Shown here one piece after another: positions 1-7,520 of a stretch of 44,106 nt of DNA. The DNA is from Nocardia vinacea NBRC 16497 (GTDB taxonomy: Bacteria; Actinomycetota; Actinomycetes; Mycobacteriales; Mycobacteriaceae). Below the pieces are notes generated by a model. The model had not been told where the DNA came from. It ran no database searches and worked only from the letters and a program-made list of their open reading frames with translations. Each line of letters begins with the position of its first letter. Positions within the stretch are counted from its first letter, which is position 1. Made by a program: the position numbers and the translations under genes. The DNA lies in contig NZ_BAGN01000091.1 in NCBI RefSeq assembly GCF_000308835.1, forward strand, positions 1-44,106. Direction: 5' to 3'.

Positions 1-38
1 ATCACCATCACATTCGTAGTTCGTCGCGCTCGGTCAGC

Positions 39-557
39 TTACGGATCGTTCGATTCGACATCGTTGCCGTGCAACGATTTCCGTATCTGTGCCAGACGCT
101 CGCGCGCCGTCTTCTCGCGCGCCTCCCATTGTTCGTCGGCGCTGCGGCCCGCAGGAGTCTGCCGGTCGAGTTCGCCCATCCCCTGCGCGGTGCCGAAGCG
201 CTGCTCGACCTTATCGCGAACTGACTCAAAAGTAGGTACGCCGCCGGGCGAATATCCGCCCACCTCGGAGCCGGACGGGATACCGGTCGGCGGTACCGGT
301 ACCGCTGGTACCGGAGAAAAGCCTCCGACCTGCCCGGATGCACCGACGCTCGATGCTTGGTCATGCGATTGCGGTGTCACAGTGGCGGGACTCACAGCCG
401 CCTCGGAACTCGTATGACCGAGTCCGGCGGCCTCCGTGACCGCGGTGTGCACCCATGAGAGCCGAGGTCGCCCCGTGGTGGCAGCGCCGAGTACCGCCAA
501 GAGTTCGTCATCGGACAGTGCCGCGAGCCGCGCGGTGATCTCACCCAAATCGCTCAT
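39..557 (-). CDS. Hypothetical protein, 172 aa, low-complexity middle
   Basis: I do not recognise this family. Three parts are visible. Residues 1-50 look helical and well ordered (MSDLGEITARLAALSDDELL). Residues 50-110 are a Ser/Gly/Pro/Val-rich linker that is probably disordered. Residues 110-165 are a charged helical tail containing DKVEQRFG and an Arg/Lys-rich stretch. There is no signal peptide, membrane segment or cysteine. The ATG at 557 has no strong ribosome site. It is transcribed in the same direction as the hydrolase gene but lies downstream of it, so the two may be co-transcribed. Codon use is typical of a high-GC actinobacterium, which supports a real gene; function unknown. Confidence 0.6.
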   Translation of the reverse strand: MSDLGEITARLAALSDDELLAVLGAATTGRPRLSWVHTAVTEAAGLGHTSSEAAVSPATVTPQSHDQASSVGASGQVGGFSPVPAVPVPPTGIPSGSEVGGYSPGGVPTFESVRDKVEQRFGTAQGMGELDRQTPAGRSADEQWEAREKTARERLAQIRKSLHGNDVESNDP

Positions 558-582
558 ATCGCCAGGCTACGCATGAGCGCCA

Positions 583-1350
583 TCAGCGGGTGAGTAGATC
601 ACCCGTCCAGGAGCGGATCAAATCCAGCCAGTCGACTCCGGTCGACATGATCAGATCGTTGTGATGCCCGCCGGGAAAGACCACCAATCGCTTCGGCTCG
701 GGTGCGGCCGCGTACAGCCGCTCGGCATGCCGCAGCGGCAGCAGTTCGTCCTGGTCGCCGTGCATGATCAAGACGGGTGCGCGCAGTTTGCCGATGCGGC
801 GCAGGCTCGGATAGGCGTCCGGGACGAACGGGCTGGGCAGGAAGGGATAGACCGAGCGGGCCGCGTCACGCAGGCCGGTGAAGGTGGACATCAGTATCAG
901 TCCCGTGGGCGGATGCTCGGTCGCCAGTTCGAGCAGCACGCCGCCGCCGAGCGATTTGCCCAGGTAGAGCACGCGATCCGGATCGACGCCCGGCTGTTCC
1001 AGCAGCACCCGCCGGGCCGCGTGGGCGTCTAGGTAGGTGCCGTACTCGGTGGGGCGCCCGGTGCTGCGGCCGTAGCCGCGGTAGTCGAAAGTCAGTACGT
1101 CCAAACCGATTTGGGTGAGCAGCGCGTAGATCGGCACCCGGTCGCCGATATTGCCCGCATTGCCGTGCGCGAACAGGACGTGCCCGATCGAGCGTGCGGC
1201 GGGCAGCCACCAACCCTGCAGCGTCTCGCCGTCGGTCGTGCGGATGGACAGTTCGGTGTAATCCAGCTCGAGGATCGACGGCGTCTGCACGATCTGCCGA
1301 TCGGGCATGAAGGTCAGCGCATTGAGGATCGGATGGGCCGGATGTCGCAT
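583..1350 (-). CDS. Alpha/beta hydrolase (ABHD13/Bem46-like serine hydrolase)
   Basis: A 255-aa cytoplasmic-looking serine hydrolase. The oxyanion-hole motif HGNAGN is at residues 62-67, followed by FDYRGYGRS around 88-96. The nucleophile elbow is GKSLGG with Ser133, the likely acid is in GDQDE (Asp201), and the catalytic His is in GGHHN (229/230), so the triad is complete. The HGNAGN plus DYRGYG combination is characteristic of the Bem46/ABHD13-like group; substrates for that group are mostly unknown. The start ATG at 1350 gives the usual family length with no N-terminal signal. It lies 25 bp upstream of the downstream hypothetical gene and may form a two-gene unit with it. Confidence 0.88.
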   Translation of the reverse strand: MRHPAHPILNALTFMPDRQIVQTPSILELDYTELSIRTTDGETLQGWWLPAARSIGHVLFAHGNAGNIGDRVPIYALLTQIGLDVLTFDYRGYGRSTGRPTEYGTYLDAHAARRVLLEQPGVDPDRVLYLGKSLGGGVLLELATEHPPTGLILMSTFTGLRDAARSVYPFLPSPFVPDAYPSLRRIGKLRAPVLIMHGDQDELLPLRHAERLYAAAPEPKRLVVFPGGHHNDLIMSTGVDWLDLIRSWTGDLLTR

Positions 1351-1404
1351 GCCATCGTTCTTACCCGGAACCTGCCACCGCTGCGCACCGACTCCCCGAA
1401 CGCA

Positions 1405-1695
1405 TTACACCTCGACGACGTCGACGCCCTTCCAGAACGCGACCCGATCGCGCACCTGTTCGGCCTCCGGCTTCGGATCCGGGTAGTACCACGCGGCATC
1501 CGGATTCTTCGCACCTTCGACCTCGACCGTGTAATAGGACGCGAGCCCCTTCCACCCGCACACGGTATGCGTATCGCTGTCCCGGAAATACTCCGTCTTC
1601 AGCGAATCCGCCGGAAAGTAATGATTGCCCTCGACCACTACGGTGTCAGCACTCTCGGCCAATACCGTGCCGTTCCATACCGCTCGTACGCTCAT
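1405..1695 (-). CDS. DUF427 domain protein
   Basis: A 96-aa single-domain protein. It matches the DUF427 pattern of a short beta-rich domain: an AVWNG(T/K)VLAES start, then VEGNHYFP, then TVCGWKGLASYY, with a C-terminal DAAWYYPDPKPEA. These conserved Trp, Tyr, His and Cys positions are the hallmark of the family; the biochemical role is not established. The ATG at 1695 is chosen over the GTG at 1707 because a GGGAGA ribosome site lies five bases upstream of it. The gene stands alone between the hydrolase and the minisatellite region. Confidence 0.88.
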   Translation of the reverse strand: MSVRAVWNGTVLAESADTVVVEGNHYFPADSLKTEYFRDSDTHTVCGWKGLASYYTVEVEGAKNPDAAWYYPDPKPEAEQVRDRVAFWKGVDVVEV

Positions 1696-1800
1696 CGAAT
1701 CTCCCACCGTCGCACTGGATTCCGCCGCATACAGACCACGGCTACCGTGTGTAACCTCGACCCGCGCTCGCGGTATTCCCCGTCTGCTTCGCCGCGCATT

Positions 1801-2095
1801 GATTTGCTCGGCCGATCACGGTGCGGTGCGCAGGAGGTGCGTGGCAGCTGAGAAGGTGATGTCGCGCATCGAATTGCCCGGCTGATTGCGGCGTGGCGCG
1901 AGACAGTGCGTGGCAGCCGACCACGCGATGTCGCGCCCGGAATTGCCTGGCTGATCACGGCGCGGCCTGCAGAAGGTGCGTGGCAGCTGAGTACGTGATG
2001 TCGCGCCTGGAATTGCCCACCTGATTGCGGCGTGGCGCGAGACAGTGCGTGGCAGCCGACCACGCGATGTCGTGCCCGGAATTGCCTGGCCGATG
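1801..2095. repeat. 69-70 bp minisatellite, about four copies
   Basis: Direct tandem repeats whose anchor GAATTGCC (first copy GATTTGCT) starts at 1801, 1871, 1940, 2010 and 2079, a spacing of 70, 69, 70 and 69. Copies alternate in type: 1889-1960 and 2028-2098 are almost identical, and the copies between them share GTGGCAGCTGA, giving a higher-order unit of 139 bp. Two more copies lie at 3862-4001. The array fills most of the 499-bp gap between the DUF427 gene and the glycosyltransferase stop; nothing else is recognisable there. Reading frames through it are repeat artefacts. Size and dispersal resemble mycobacterial MIRU-type repeats, but no sequence relation is claimed. Confidence 0.85.
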
Positions 2096-2194
2096 TTGGC
2101 GGAGGAGGAGTATTCGACCCCGGACTATTCGGATGGGATCAGCCGCGCGGCTGCCGTCGACCGGTCACAGACCCTGGCAGAGCCGAGCCTGCGG

Positions 2195-3298
2195 TCAGGG
2201 TCTGGCCATTGCGATGAGTTCGGATGCTACGTCTTCGACAGACGGCATCGCCGCGATCTCGTCGGCGACCTGCTTCGCGGCAAGGGCCACCTCGCGGCCT
2301 GTTATCAGATCTGTCAACGAACGAGGGTCGATACGACGAGGTCGACGGGAGAACCCGGCCCCTCGCCGCTCGACGAGAGTCGCATTCCAGCGTCGATCGC
2401 CAGGCGCGGGCGTGACTATTTGCGGAACGCCGGTGGCGAGTGCCGCGTAAACGGATCCGGCGCCGCCGTGATTGACCACACCGTGACAGTTGCGCAGCAC
2501 ATCGGATAACACCGTCCAGCCGACGGTGGTGATGTTCGGCGGGAGGTCGTTCGCGCGCTGGACTCTGCGGTTTGGACGAACGATGACGAACTCCGCGTCG
2601 ACTGCCGGTGCCGCGCGGATAATGGACGCGGTCATCCCATCCGGCCCGTCTCCGAGCATGGTGCTGCGGGTGACGAGTATCCGAGGCCGGCTGGGTGCCT
2701 GCAGCAGGTCTTCGGGCGTGCAGGCACCCGGAGCGGAATACGGGACGGGCCTCATCGGCCGACCGGGAACGGACACCAGACTGGGCGGCGCGATGGAAAT
2801 CGCAGCGGCAGGTTCCGGCGCCGGGTACGTCCGCCCCATATGCCGAAGGATTTGTTCGCAGACTCTGGTGCCATTGTCGAAAGCGATGTTGTGCAGCACC
2901 GACGGGATACCGTAGCGAGCGGCAGCTACCGTGCCCGCAGCGGCGAAGGGTTCATGGACGACAAGGTCGGGTGCGAAGGACTTCGTGGCCTGCGCCACTG
3001 CCTCGACGGCCGGGCGGTTGATGTGCGCGAAGACCCGTCCCGCTCCGTCGGCGTCCGCGACTCCCAATCCTGATCGCACCGCCGCGCGTGGGTGGAACGC
3101 CAAGGCGCGCGCTATCGCTGGAAGCATCGGCACTCGTGGCCAGACGTCTCGTACCGGTATGCCGGCCTTGCCTGCGACCACGGCGTCGCCTCCGGTGGCG
3201 ATCGCGACTTGCTGCCCGGACCGGTGCAGATACTCGGCGAGCGGCATCATCGGAAACAGGTGCCCGATCAACGGGGTTGCCACGAACAGGATTCGCAT
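2195..3298 (-). CDS. GT1-family (MGT-type) glycosyltransferase
   Basis: A 367-aa GT-B fold glycosyltransferase, the type that transfers a sugar from a nucleotide sugar to a small lipophilic acceptor. The N-terminus begins MRILFVATPLIGHLFPMMPLA, the acceptor-side Rossmann start with the catalytic-type His of GH. The C-terminal donor domain carries VGWTVLSDVLRNC and the nucleotide-sugar signature VVNHGGAGSVYAALATGVPQ near residues 275-297. Length is slightly short for the macrolide glycosyltransferase group (about 390-420). There is no biosynthetic cluster next to it, so the acceptor cannot be guessed. It lies 16 bp downstream of an esterase relic on the same strand. Confidence 0.85.
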   Translation of the reverse strand: MRILFVATPLIGHLFPMMPLAEYLHRSGQQVAIATGGDAVVAGKAGIPVRDVWPRVPMLPAIARALAFHPRAAVRSGLGVADADGAGRVFAHINRPAVEAVAQATKSFAPDLVVHEPFAAAGTVAAARYGIPSVLHNIAFDNGTRVCEQILRHMGRTYPAPEPAAAISIAPPSLVSVPGRPMRPVPYSAPGACTPEDLLQAPSRPRILVTRSTMLGDGPDGMTASIIRAAPAVDAEFVIVRPNRRVQRANDLPPNITTVGWTVLSDVLRNCHGVVNHGGAGSVYAALATGVPQIVTPAPGDRRWNATLVERRGAGFSRRPRRIDPRSLTDLITGREVALAAKQVADEIAAMPSVEDVASELIAMARP

Positions 3299-3313
3299 GT
3301 GTCGATGCCTGGC

Positions 3314-3555
3314 TCACGTTCCGAGCGACTGAGCGACGACCGGCCAGCCGGCTACGGGCTCGTCTCGCCAGTAGGGCCAGCTGTGGGTGCCGGTCGCCGG
3401 GTAATCGAAGGTCGTAGATACCGCGATCCGGCAGAGTCGACTGTGCAACTGCGTGGCTTGTGCGCCCATCGACACACGCATGATGGCGTTGGACCCGCGC
3501 GTGTTGACCACCGTGCTCGTCGCCAGATAGATCCGCACCGCATCCGTCAGCCGCA
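3314..3555 (-). pseudogene. Remnant of an antigen-85-type esterase (C-terminal end)
   Basis: The last 60-80 codons of this reading frame end TTFDYPATGTHSWPYWRDE and then AQSLG before the stop. That matches the C-terminus of antigen-85-type esterases, including the intact one at 4017-5027 (GVHSWPYWKTALPKSWP, then AGLGV). The His of HSWPYW is the family's catalytic histidine. Upstream of about 3555 the similarity fades into sequence without a GxSxG nucleophile motif or signal peptide, and then into minisatellite. I read it as a 5'-truncated, decayed paralogue. The boundary at 3555 is approximate; 3556-3861 contains no other feature I can support. Confidence 0.6.
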
Positions 3556-3861
3556 CACCACCCGCCGGCCGCGGAAGCATCCGTACCCGCCCCATCGCAC
3601 AGCCTCCGACCACTACCGCAGATAGCTTCCCGAATCGCCCCCGCGTGAAACGACGCCTGGACGGCTCTGAGGCTACCGCACGAAGTGAGCTGCTATCTGC
3701 GGCAACTGCTTGAGCGCCAGATTTCTCAAAGATGTTCCTTCTCGACCCCCGGAGCTCAGAGAACTCGGGACCGCCCTTCGGGCCGAATCTGGTTGTCCTC
3801 ATGGCGAACTGCCGTGTATTGGGCCTAGTCGCGGGCGGCGAGAGCGGCCCATCGGACGGCG

Positions 3862-4001
3862 GTATTGCCCGGCTGATTGCGGCGCGGCGCGAGATGGTGC
3901 GCGGCGGCTGCGTACGCGATGTCGTGCATCGGATTGCCCGGCTGATTGCGGTACAGCGCGAAACGGTGCGTGACAGTCGACCAGCGATGTCGCGCACCGG
4001 G
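3862..4001. repeat. Second cluster of the 69-bp minisatellite, two copies
   Basis: Two copies of the same unit as at 1801-2095, with ATTGCCCGGCTGATTGCGG starting at 3864 and again at 3933, exactly 69 bp apart. Copies are more diverged than in the first cluster. The array ends 16 bp before the stop codon of the intact esterase gene. The two clusters flank the glycosyltransferase and the esterase relic. Confidence 0.8.
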
Positions 4002-4016
4002 TCTCTCGGATGCGCT

Positions 4017-5027
4017 TTATACGCCGAGGCCTGCTTTGAGGGCCGGCCAGGATTTGGGGAGTGCGGTCTTCCAGTACGGCCAGGAGTGGACGCCGACGGC
4101 GGCGTAGTCGATGGAAAGGTCGGCGCCGAAGAGTTTCATGGCGGGCGAGAGGGCGAGGGTGCAGTCGTGCGATACCTGTTCGATCTCGTTCGACCGGAGC
4201 GGGTCGTTGGGCCACGACCAGCGATCGTCGAACGGGGCATCGTCGGGGCCGGGCACGCCGGTGCCCACGTACAGGTGGACCGGTTTGCCGCGCAGCGTGT
4301 CGAGGTGTTTGCTCGGATCGTGCGCCGCCCATTCCGGGTTGCCCGCTTTACCCCACATGTTGTCCGGGTCCCCACCCTTCGATTCGACGACGGGGCGCAC
4401 CGAGAGCTGTCCGACACCGTCGGTGGAGTAGCAACCGCTGAAGGCTGCCAGGGCGCGGAACATGTCGGGGTGCCGCACGGCGAGAATGGCCGCCGCTCCC
4501 GCTCCCATCGAAAGTCCGCCGACGGCGTAGACCCCGTTGCCTTTCAGTTCACGGTCGATCAGCGGCGGCAGTTCCGAGGTAAGGAAGGTCTCCCACTTCT
4601 GGTGTCCGATTTTGGGATCGTCCTGCAACCAGTCGGTGTAGTAAGTTCCGCCGCCGCCCACCGGCATCACCACATTGACCGGTTTGTCGGCGAAGAACTC
4701 CTTGGCGCCGCCGCGCAGCGTCCAGGTGCTCGCCGGCTGAGATTCCGACGCACCGTTTCCGTCCAGCAGCAGCAAAGTCGGCCGGGATGCCGACTGGTTC
4801 GCGGGCACCAGCACATCGAGGTGAATGGTCCGCTTCATGGCGGGGGAGTGGACGTACATCTGCCATTGCTGCGGCGAGGTGCGCTCGATTCGCTCGACGG
4901 TGGCTTCCGCGTTCGCCTCCGGCGCGACGACGAACAGCGGCGCGATCGCGACCGCTACGGTCGCGGCGACGGACGCCATCCGCCGGTACCCCCGGCGTTC
5001 TCGCAATACCGACATGCGCAAATCCAT
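4017..5027 (-). CDS. Secreted antigen-85-type esterase / mycolyltransferase-like protein
   Basis: A 336-aa exported alpha/beta hydrolase of the esterase D/antigen 85 family. The N-terminus has an Arg-rich stretch, a hydrophobic core (residues 18-38) and a likely signal-peptidase site after EANA at residue 40. The nucleophile motif GLSMGA places the Ser at 173, and the catalytic His is in VGVHSWPYW (about 314). Antigen-85 proteins transfer mycolic acids to trehalose and arabinogalactan; whether this paralogue does so or is a related esterase cannot be told. The ATG at 5027 is supported by GAGGT seven bases upstream. Minisatellite lies directly downstream. Confidence 0.88.
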   Translation of the reverse strand: MDLRMSVLRERRGYRRMASVAATVAVAIAPLFVVAPEANAEATVERIERTSPQQWQMYVHSPAMKRTIHLDVLVPANQSASRPTLLLLDGNGASESQPASTWTLRGGAKEFFADKPVNVVMPVGGGGTYYTDWLQDDPKIGHQKWETFLTSELPPLIDRELKGNGVYAVGGLSMGAGAAAILAVRHPDMFRALAAFSGCYSTDGVGQLSVRPVVESKGGDPDNMWGKAGNPEWAAHDPSKHLDTLRGKPVHLYVGTGVPGPDDAPFDDRWSWPNDPLRSNEIEQVSHDCTLALSPAMKLFGADLSIDYAAVGVHSWPYWKTALPKSWPALKAGLGV

Positions 5028-5509
5028 ATGCAGACCTCATCGACGGGTTGGCCCCCATCGGAGGCCGTGAATTTTCGCGTCGACAATGTCATGAAACGTC
5101 ATGTAACTGGTGGCGTCGGATTCCCACCGTTGGTGAGCAGGTCGGTCGCAGACTGCGGCATCGATGGATAGCCATTTCGAACAGCGCTGTGTTCTCCGAT
5201 CGGGTGGCAACGCAAGTAGCTTGTGCTGCAATCGGATTCGTCTGTTGTTCCGACGCCTGCCAACGGTGCAGCCTGGGTCCGTAGTGCCGGACCGAGGCTG
5301 CTGAACCGTACTCCAGAGGGTTGCCACTAGTAGGGCCGGTTGAACTCGTCGTTCTGGTCGCTAGTGCCCCATCCAGATAGGTTGCGTCGCTTTCAGGTCC
5401 GGCTGCGCGCCGAACGTAGTCGAAAGGTGGCTCGCCACACCGTCCGACACCGCAATTCGACTGCGCTCGACGGGATGGTGCCGAACCCGAGACTCGGTTA
5501 CCGCAGAAG
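5028..5509. other. 482-bp gap holding duplicated gene debris
   Basis: I see no intact gene here. 5333-5357 is nearly identical (24 of 25 bases) to the tail of the second DUF397 gene at 5739-5763, so it is debris of a third DUF397 copy. 5395-5520 on the minus strand is homologous to the small ORF behind ppc (18836-18973). 5040-5330 shows nothing recognisable; the open frames there have no plausible start, ribosome site or family motif. Confidence 0.6.
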
Positions 5510-5520
5510 CTAATCGGACG
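5395..5520 (-). pseudogene. Frameshifted relic of the 45-aa ORF found behind ppc
   Basis: Read on the minus strand, one frame gives PISFCGNRVSG and, after a shift, another gives SRIAVSDGVASHLSTTFGA. The intact ORF at 18836-18973 encodes PITFCGNRIPG followed by SRIVVSDGVADHISTVLGA. DNA identity is also clear, for instance TTCTGCGGTAACCGA and CGCAGTCGAATT are shared. This copy has about 11 extra bases between the blocks, which break the frame. Replacements such as Ile/Leu and Asp/Ser suggest the ancestor was a translated protein. Function unknown. Confidence 0.55.
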
Positions 5521-5701
5521 AGGCGCTGGCCGTGAAGGCATCCCACTCGGACGGAGTGAGGACCAGCGCTGGACCGGTCGGATTCTTCGAGTCGCGCACG
5601 CCGACCATGCTGTCCGCGAGGTGCGCGACCTCGACGCAATCCGAACCGCTCGTGCTGCGGCTGCTCTTGAACCACTTCGCCTCGGACAAGTCGATATTCA
5701 T
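5510..5701 (-). CDS. DUF397 protein, copy 1
   Basis: A 63-aa protein with the standard DUF397 layout: W-KSSRS-(T/S)G-CVEVA-L near the N-terminus, then VGVRDSKNP, then GPALVLTPSEWDAF at the end. These small proteins are almost always encoded beside XRE/DUF5753 regulators in actinobacteria, as here, and are thought to act with or be controlled by them. The ATG at 5701 starts the conserved MNIDLSEAKWF. It is 31 bp downstream of copy 2 and almost identical over residues 1-56 (Pro/Thr and Leu/Phe differences only), so the duplication is recent. The C-terminus then diverges. Confidence 0.9.
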   Translation of the reverse strand: MNIDLSEAKWFKSSRSTSGSDCVEVAHLADSMVGVRDSKNPTGPALVLTPSEWDAFTASASSD

Positions 5702-5732
5702 GCCGCTTACTCCTGACGACAGATGTCGGACG

Positions 5733-5942
5733 CTATGCGGGCCGGTTGAACTCGCCGTTCTGGATGCCTGCGGTGAAGGCATCCCATTCCGAAGGAGTGA
5801 AGACGAGCGCCGGGCCGGTCGTGTTCTTCGAGTCCCGTACTCCGACCATGCTGTCCGCGAGGTGCGCGACCTCGACGCAATCCGAACCGCTCGTGCTGCG
5901 GCTGCTCTTGAACCACTTCGCCTCGGACAGGTCGATGTTCAC
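5733..5942 (-). CDS. DUF397 protein, copy 2, coupled to the XRE regulator
   Basis: A 69-aa DUF397 protein, with WFKSSRSTSGSDCVEVAHLAD then GVRDSKN then FTPSEWDAF; the tail GIQNGEFNRPA is longer than in copy 1. The start is a GTG at 5942 that overlaps the stop of the XRE gene by four bases (GTGA), so translation is probably coupled. Family knowledge: XRE/DUF5753 plus DUF397 pairs such as Scr1/Scr2 of Streptomyces coelicolor are regulatory and have been proposed to behave like toxin-antitoxin pairs. Nothing in the sequence decides that here. Confidence 0.9.
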   Translation of the reverse strand: MNIDLSEAKWFKSSRSTSGSDCVEVAHLADSMVGVRDSKNTTGPALVFTPSEWDAFTAGIQNGEFNRPA

Positions 5943-6856
5943 TCCGCGTACTCCTTCGCGATCGCTTCGATTAGGCGTCGAGTGTCGTTCTCGTTCAACG
6001 CTACGCGCTTTATATCGGAGCAAGCCTCCCGATACTTCATGGTCTCGCCGGGCTTGTCCAGGTACAGCATGCCAGTGAAGCCCTCCACGTAGACGACGGG
6101 TGGCTCAGTGAGGGCAGGATTCGAATGTTCGGGGAACTCCAGGTACACGAAATCCTTTGCGACCAGTCCTATGTGATTGGGTGCATCGAACGGGACCACC
6201 CGAATCGACACGTTCGGCAGTTTGCCGATCTCGATAAGCTGGTTCAACTGACCGGCCATGACCTCGATACCCCCGATCCGTTGCCGCAACACGGACTCGC
6301 TCAGCAGCACTTCTAGCGCGAAACTCTCCGAATCATGAAGACGCTCCTGGCGCTTCGCGACCATATCGACGTCGCGTTCGATATCAACAGGTTGCCCTTC
6401 CGCCTCCCAGATGGCGCGCCGGTAATCCGATGTCTGCAGCAGACCGGGCACTAAAGTCGACTGCCATGAGATGACACGGCAGGCAGATTGCTCGAGCCCG
6501 ACGAACATTGCCCGATCTGGGATTATGGCATCGGCGTAAGACTGCCACCAACCATCTTTCCTGGACTCCTGAGCGAGCCACACCAGTACGCTTCGGTCGT
6601 CATCACTTGCTCGGTAAAGGTCGCAGAGCGCATTGATGACCATTCTCTTGATTTCACTGCTTCGCCCAGATTCCAAGCGCCACAAGGTCTGTGAGCCCAT
6701 CTCGCACGCCTGAGCGGCGCGTGTACGGCTCAGGCTTCGCTTCTCTCGCAGCTCCCGCAGGCGTCGTCCGAGCACGCGACGCGGCAGAGTCGTGTTGTTC
6801 GATTCGGTCGTCAAAGTAATGCCACCCACCCTTTCGTTAGCGTTACTCACAGTCAT
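5939..6856 (-). CDS. XRE-family regulator with DUF5753 (Scr1/WhiJ-like)
   Basis: A 305-aa regulator. Residues about 28-85 form a helix-turn-helix of XRE type (LGRRLRELREKRSLSRTRAAQ, then LWRLESGRSS). Residues about 110-295 are a DUF5753 domain with the signature blocks QSACRVISWQSTLVPGLLQT, YRRAIWE, RQERL and PNVSIRVVPF. Such proteins are common regulators in Streptomyces and Nocardia. The assigned ATG is at 6856, but a later start (the TTG before TTESN, near 6817) would match usual family N-termini. The gene is followed by two DUF397 genes and faces the 7092 cassette across a palindrome-rich promoter region. Confidence 0.9.
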   Translation of the reverse strand: MTVSNANERVGGITLTTESNNTTLPRRVLGRRLRELREKRSLSRTRAAQACEMGSQTLWRLESGRSSEIKRMVINALCDLYRASDDDRSVLVWLAQESRKDGWWQSYADAIIPDRAMFVGLEQSACRVISWQSTLVPGLLQTSDYRRAIWEAEGQPVDIERDVDMVAKRQERLHDSESFALEVLLSESVLRQRIGGIEVMAGQLNQLIEIGKLPNVSIRVVPFDAPNHIGLVAKDFVYLEFPEHSNPALTEPPVVYVEGFTGMLYLDKPGETMKYREACSDIKRVALNENDTRRLIEAIAKEYAE

Positions 6857-6892
6857 GTCAAGCTAGATGGAATAGTCAGCCTGTTTGGAGCG

Positions 6893-6917
6893 AATTCGAT
6901 TCGGGCTGAATCGAATT
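6893..6917. promoter_or_regulatory. Perfect 10-bp palindrome, operator candidate for the XRE regulator
   Basis: AATTCGATTC (6893-6902), spacer GGGCT, GAATCGAATT (6908-6917): a perfect inverted repeat 36 bp upstream of the XRE start and 175 bp upstream of the divergent gene at 7092. It is AT-rich relative to its surroundings. The location suits autoregulation, but binding is inferred. Confidence 0.6.
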
Positions 6918-6962
6918 GGAGTGCTCCCACCGTACCCGTTTGGTGTTTTACTAGCCATGCGC

Positions 6963-7046
6963 CAGACGGTCGGGTCGACCAACTATTCGCCTCCGCTCAA
7001 CCACCCCTCGCGGTGGTGAATTGGCGACGCCGCGTCCGACCGTCTG
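6963..7046. repeat. Inverted repeat in the leader of the 7092 cassette
   Basis: CAGACGGTCGG at 6963-6973 and its exact reverse complement CCGACCGTCTG at 7036-7046, separated by 62 bases. In RNA reading toward 7092 it would form an 11-bp stem enclosing a 62-nt loop and ending 35 bases before the ribosome site. It could be a leader structure or a pair of half-operators. Confidence 0.55.
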
Positions 7047-7091
7047 ACGTTCCAAAATCACCACCGTCACAATATCTTTCGGAGGTATCCA

Positions 7092-7520
7092 GTGCCCCGC
7101 CTGACAGCAATCGATCACGACACGGTGCCGCCTGATTCGGGGACGACCGCAATCCGGTCCGCAACCGCCGAGGCGAACGGGGCCGATCGCGAGCGGCCGA
7201 AGGCCGTTGGGTTCGTGCGCGGCGACGTATCCGGACTGCAAGCGCCTCGGCACGCGACCGCCGTGCGGCGGCATGCCTGCGCGCTGGGCTACCACTACGT
7301 CTTCACCATCCGGCCGCCGCAGGACGCCGACGATGCGATCGGCTACGCGCTCGGCATCGCGGCGGGCTTGGGTGTGGCCGCGATCGTGGTCTACGACCTG
7401 GACCACGTGGACAATCAGCCCGCGCGGGTGTGTGAGGACTTCGACCTCGAAACCGTTTGTCCCGCAACGACATGGGCGCGGGTGGCGGGTCCGGCAGCGG
7501 CCGAGACGGGGGCCGCGTGA
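7092..7520 (+). CDS. Unknown protein, resolvase-like alpha/beta layout, 142 aa
   Basis: Not a named family to me. The start is a GTG at 7092 with a good GGAGG site (7081-7085). After about 35 variable residues comes KAVGFVRGDVSG, then ALGYHYVFTIRP, then IGYALGIAAGLGVAAIVVYDLDHVD. The order (A-V-G-(F/Y)-V-R strand, ALGY strand, then a hydrophobic helix and a VVYDLDH strand) resembles the N-terminal fold of serine resolvases. However, the catalytic Ser context and the downstream DNA-binding part are absent, so a recombinase function is not supported. The stop overlaps the next start by four bases (GTGA). Confidence 0.65.
   Translation: MPRLTAIDHDTVPPDSGTTAIRSATAEANGADRERPKAVGFVRGDVSGLQAPRHATAVRRHACALGYHYVFTIRPPQDADDAIGYALGIAAGLGVAAIVVYDLDHVDNQPARVCEDFDLETVCPATTWARVAGPAAAETGAA

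Noticed and set aside
1801..2095. CRISPR array
   Set aside because: The 69-70 bp units are repeated over their whole length with no unique spacers.
3314..3997. An intact 227-aa protein
   Set aside because: The N-terminal third is translated minisatellite and only the last part resembles an esterase; it lacks catalytic Ser and signal peptide.
5089..5541. A 150-aa minus-strand gene overlapping the first DUF397 gene
   Set aside because: It is a mosaic of DUF397 shadow and the frameshifted relic; no start signal or consistent coding pattern.
7092..7520. Functional serine recombinase
   Set aside because: Only a loose resemblance of strand order; catalytic Ser motif and DNA-binding domain are absent.
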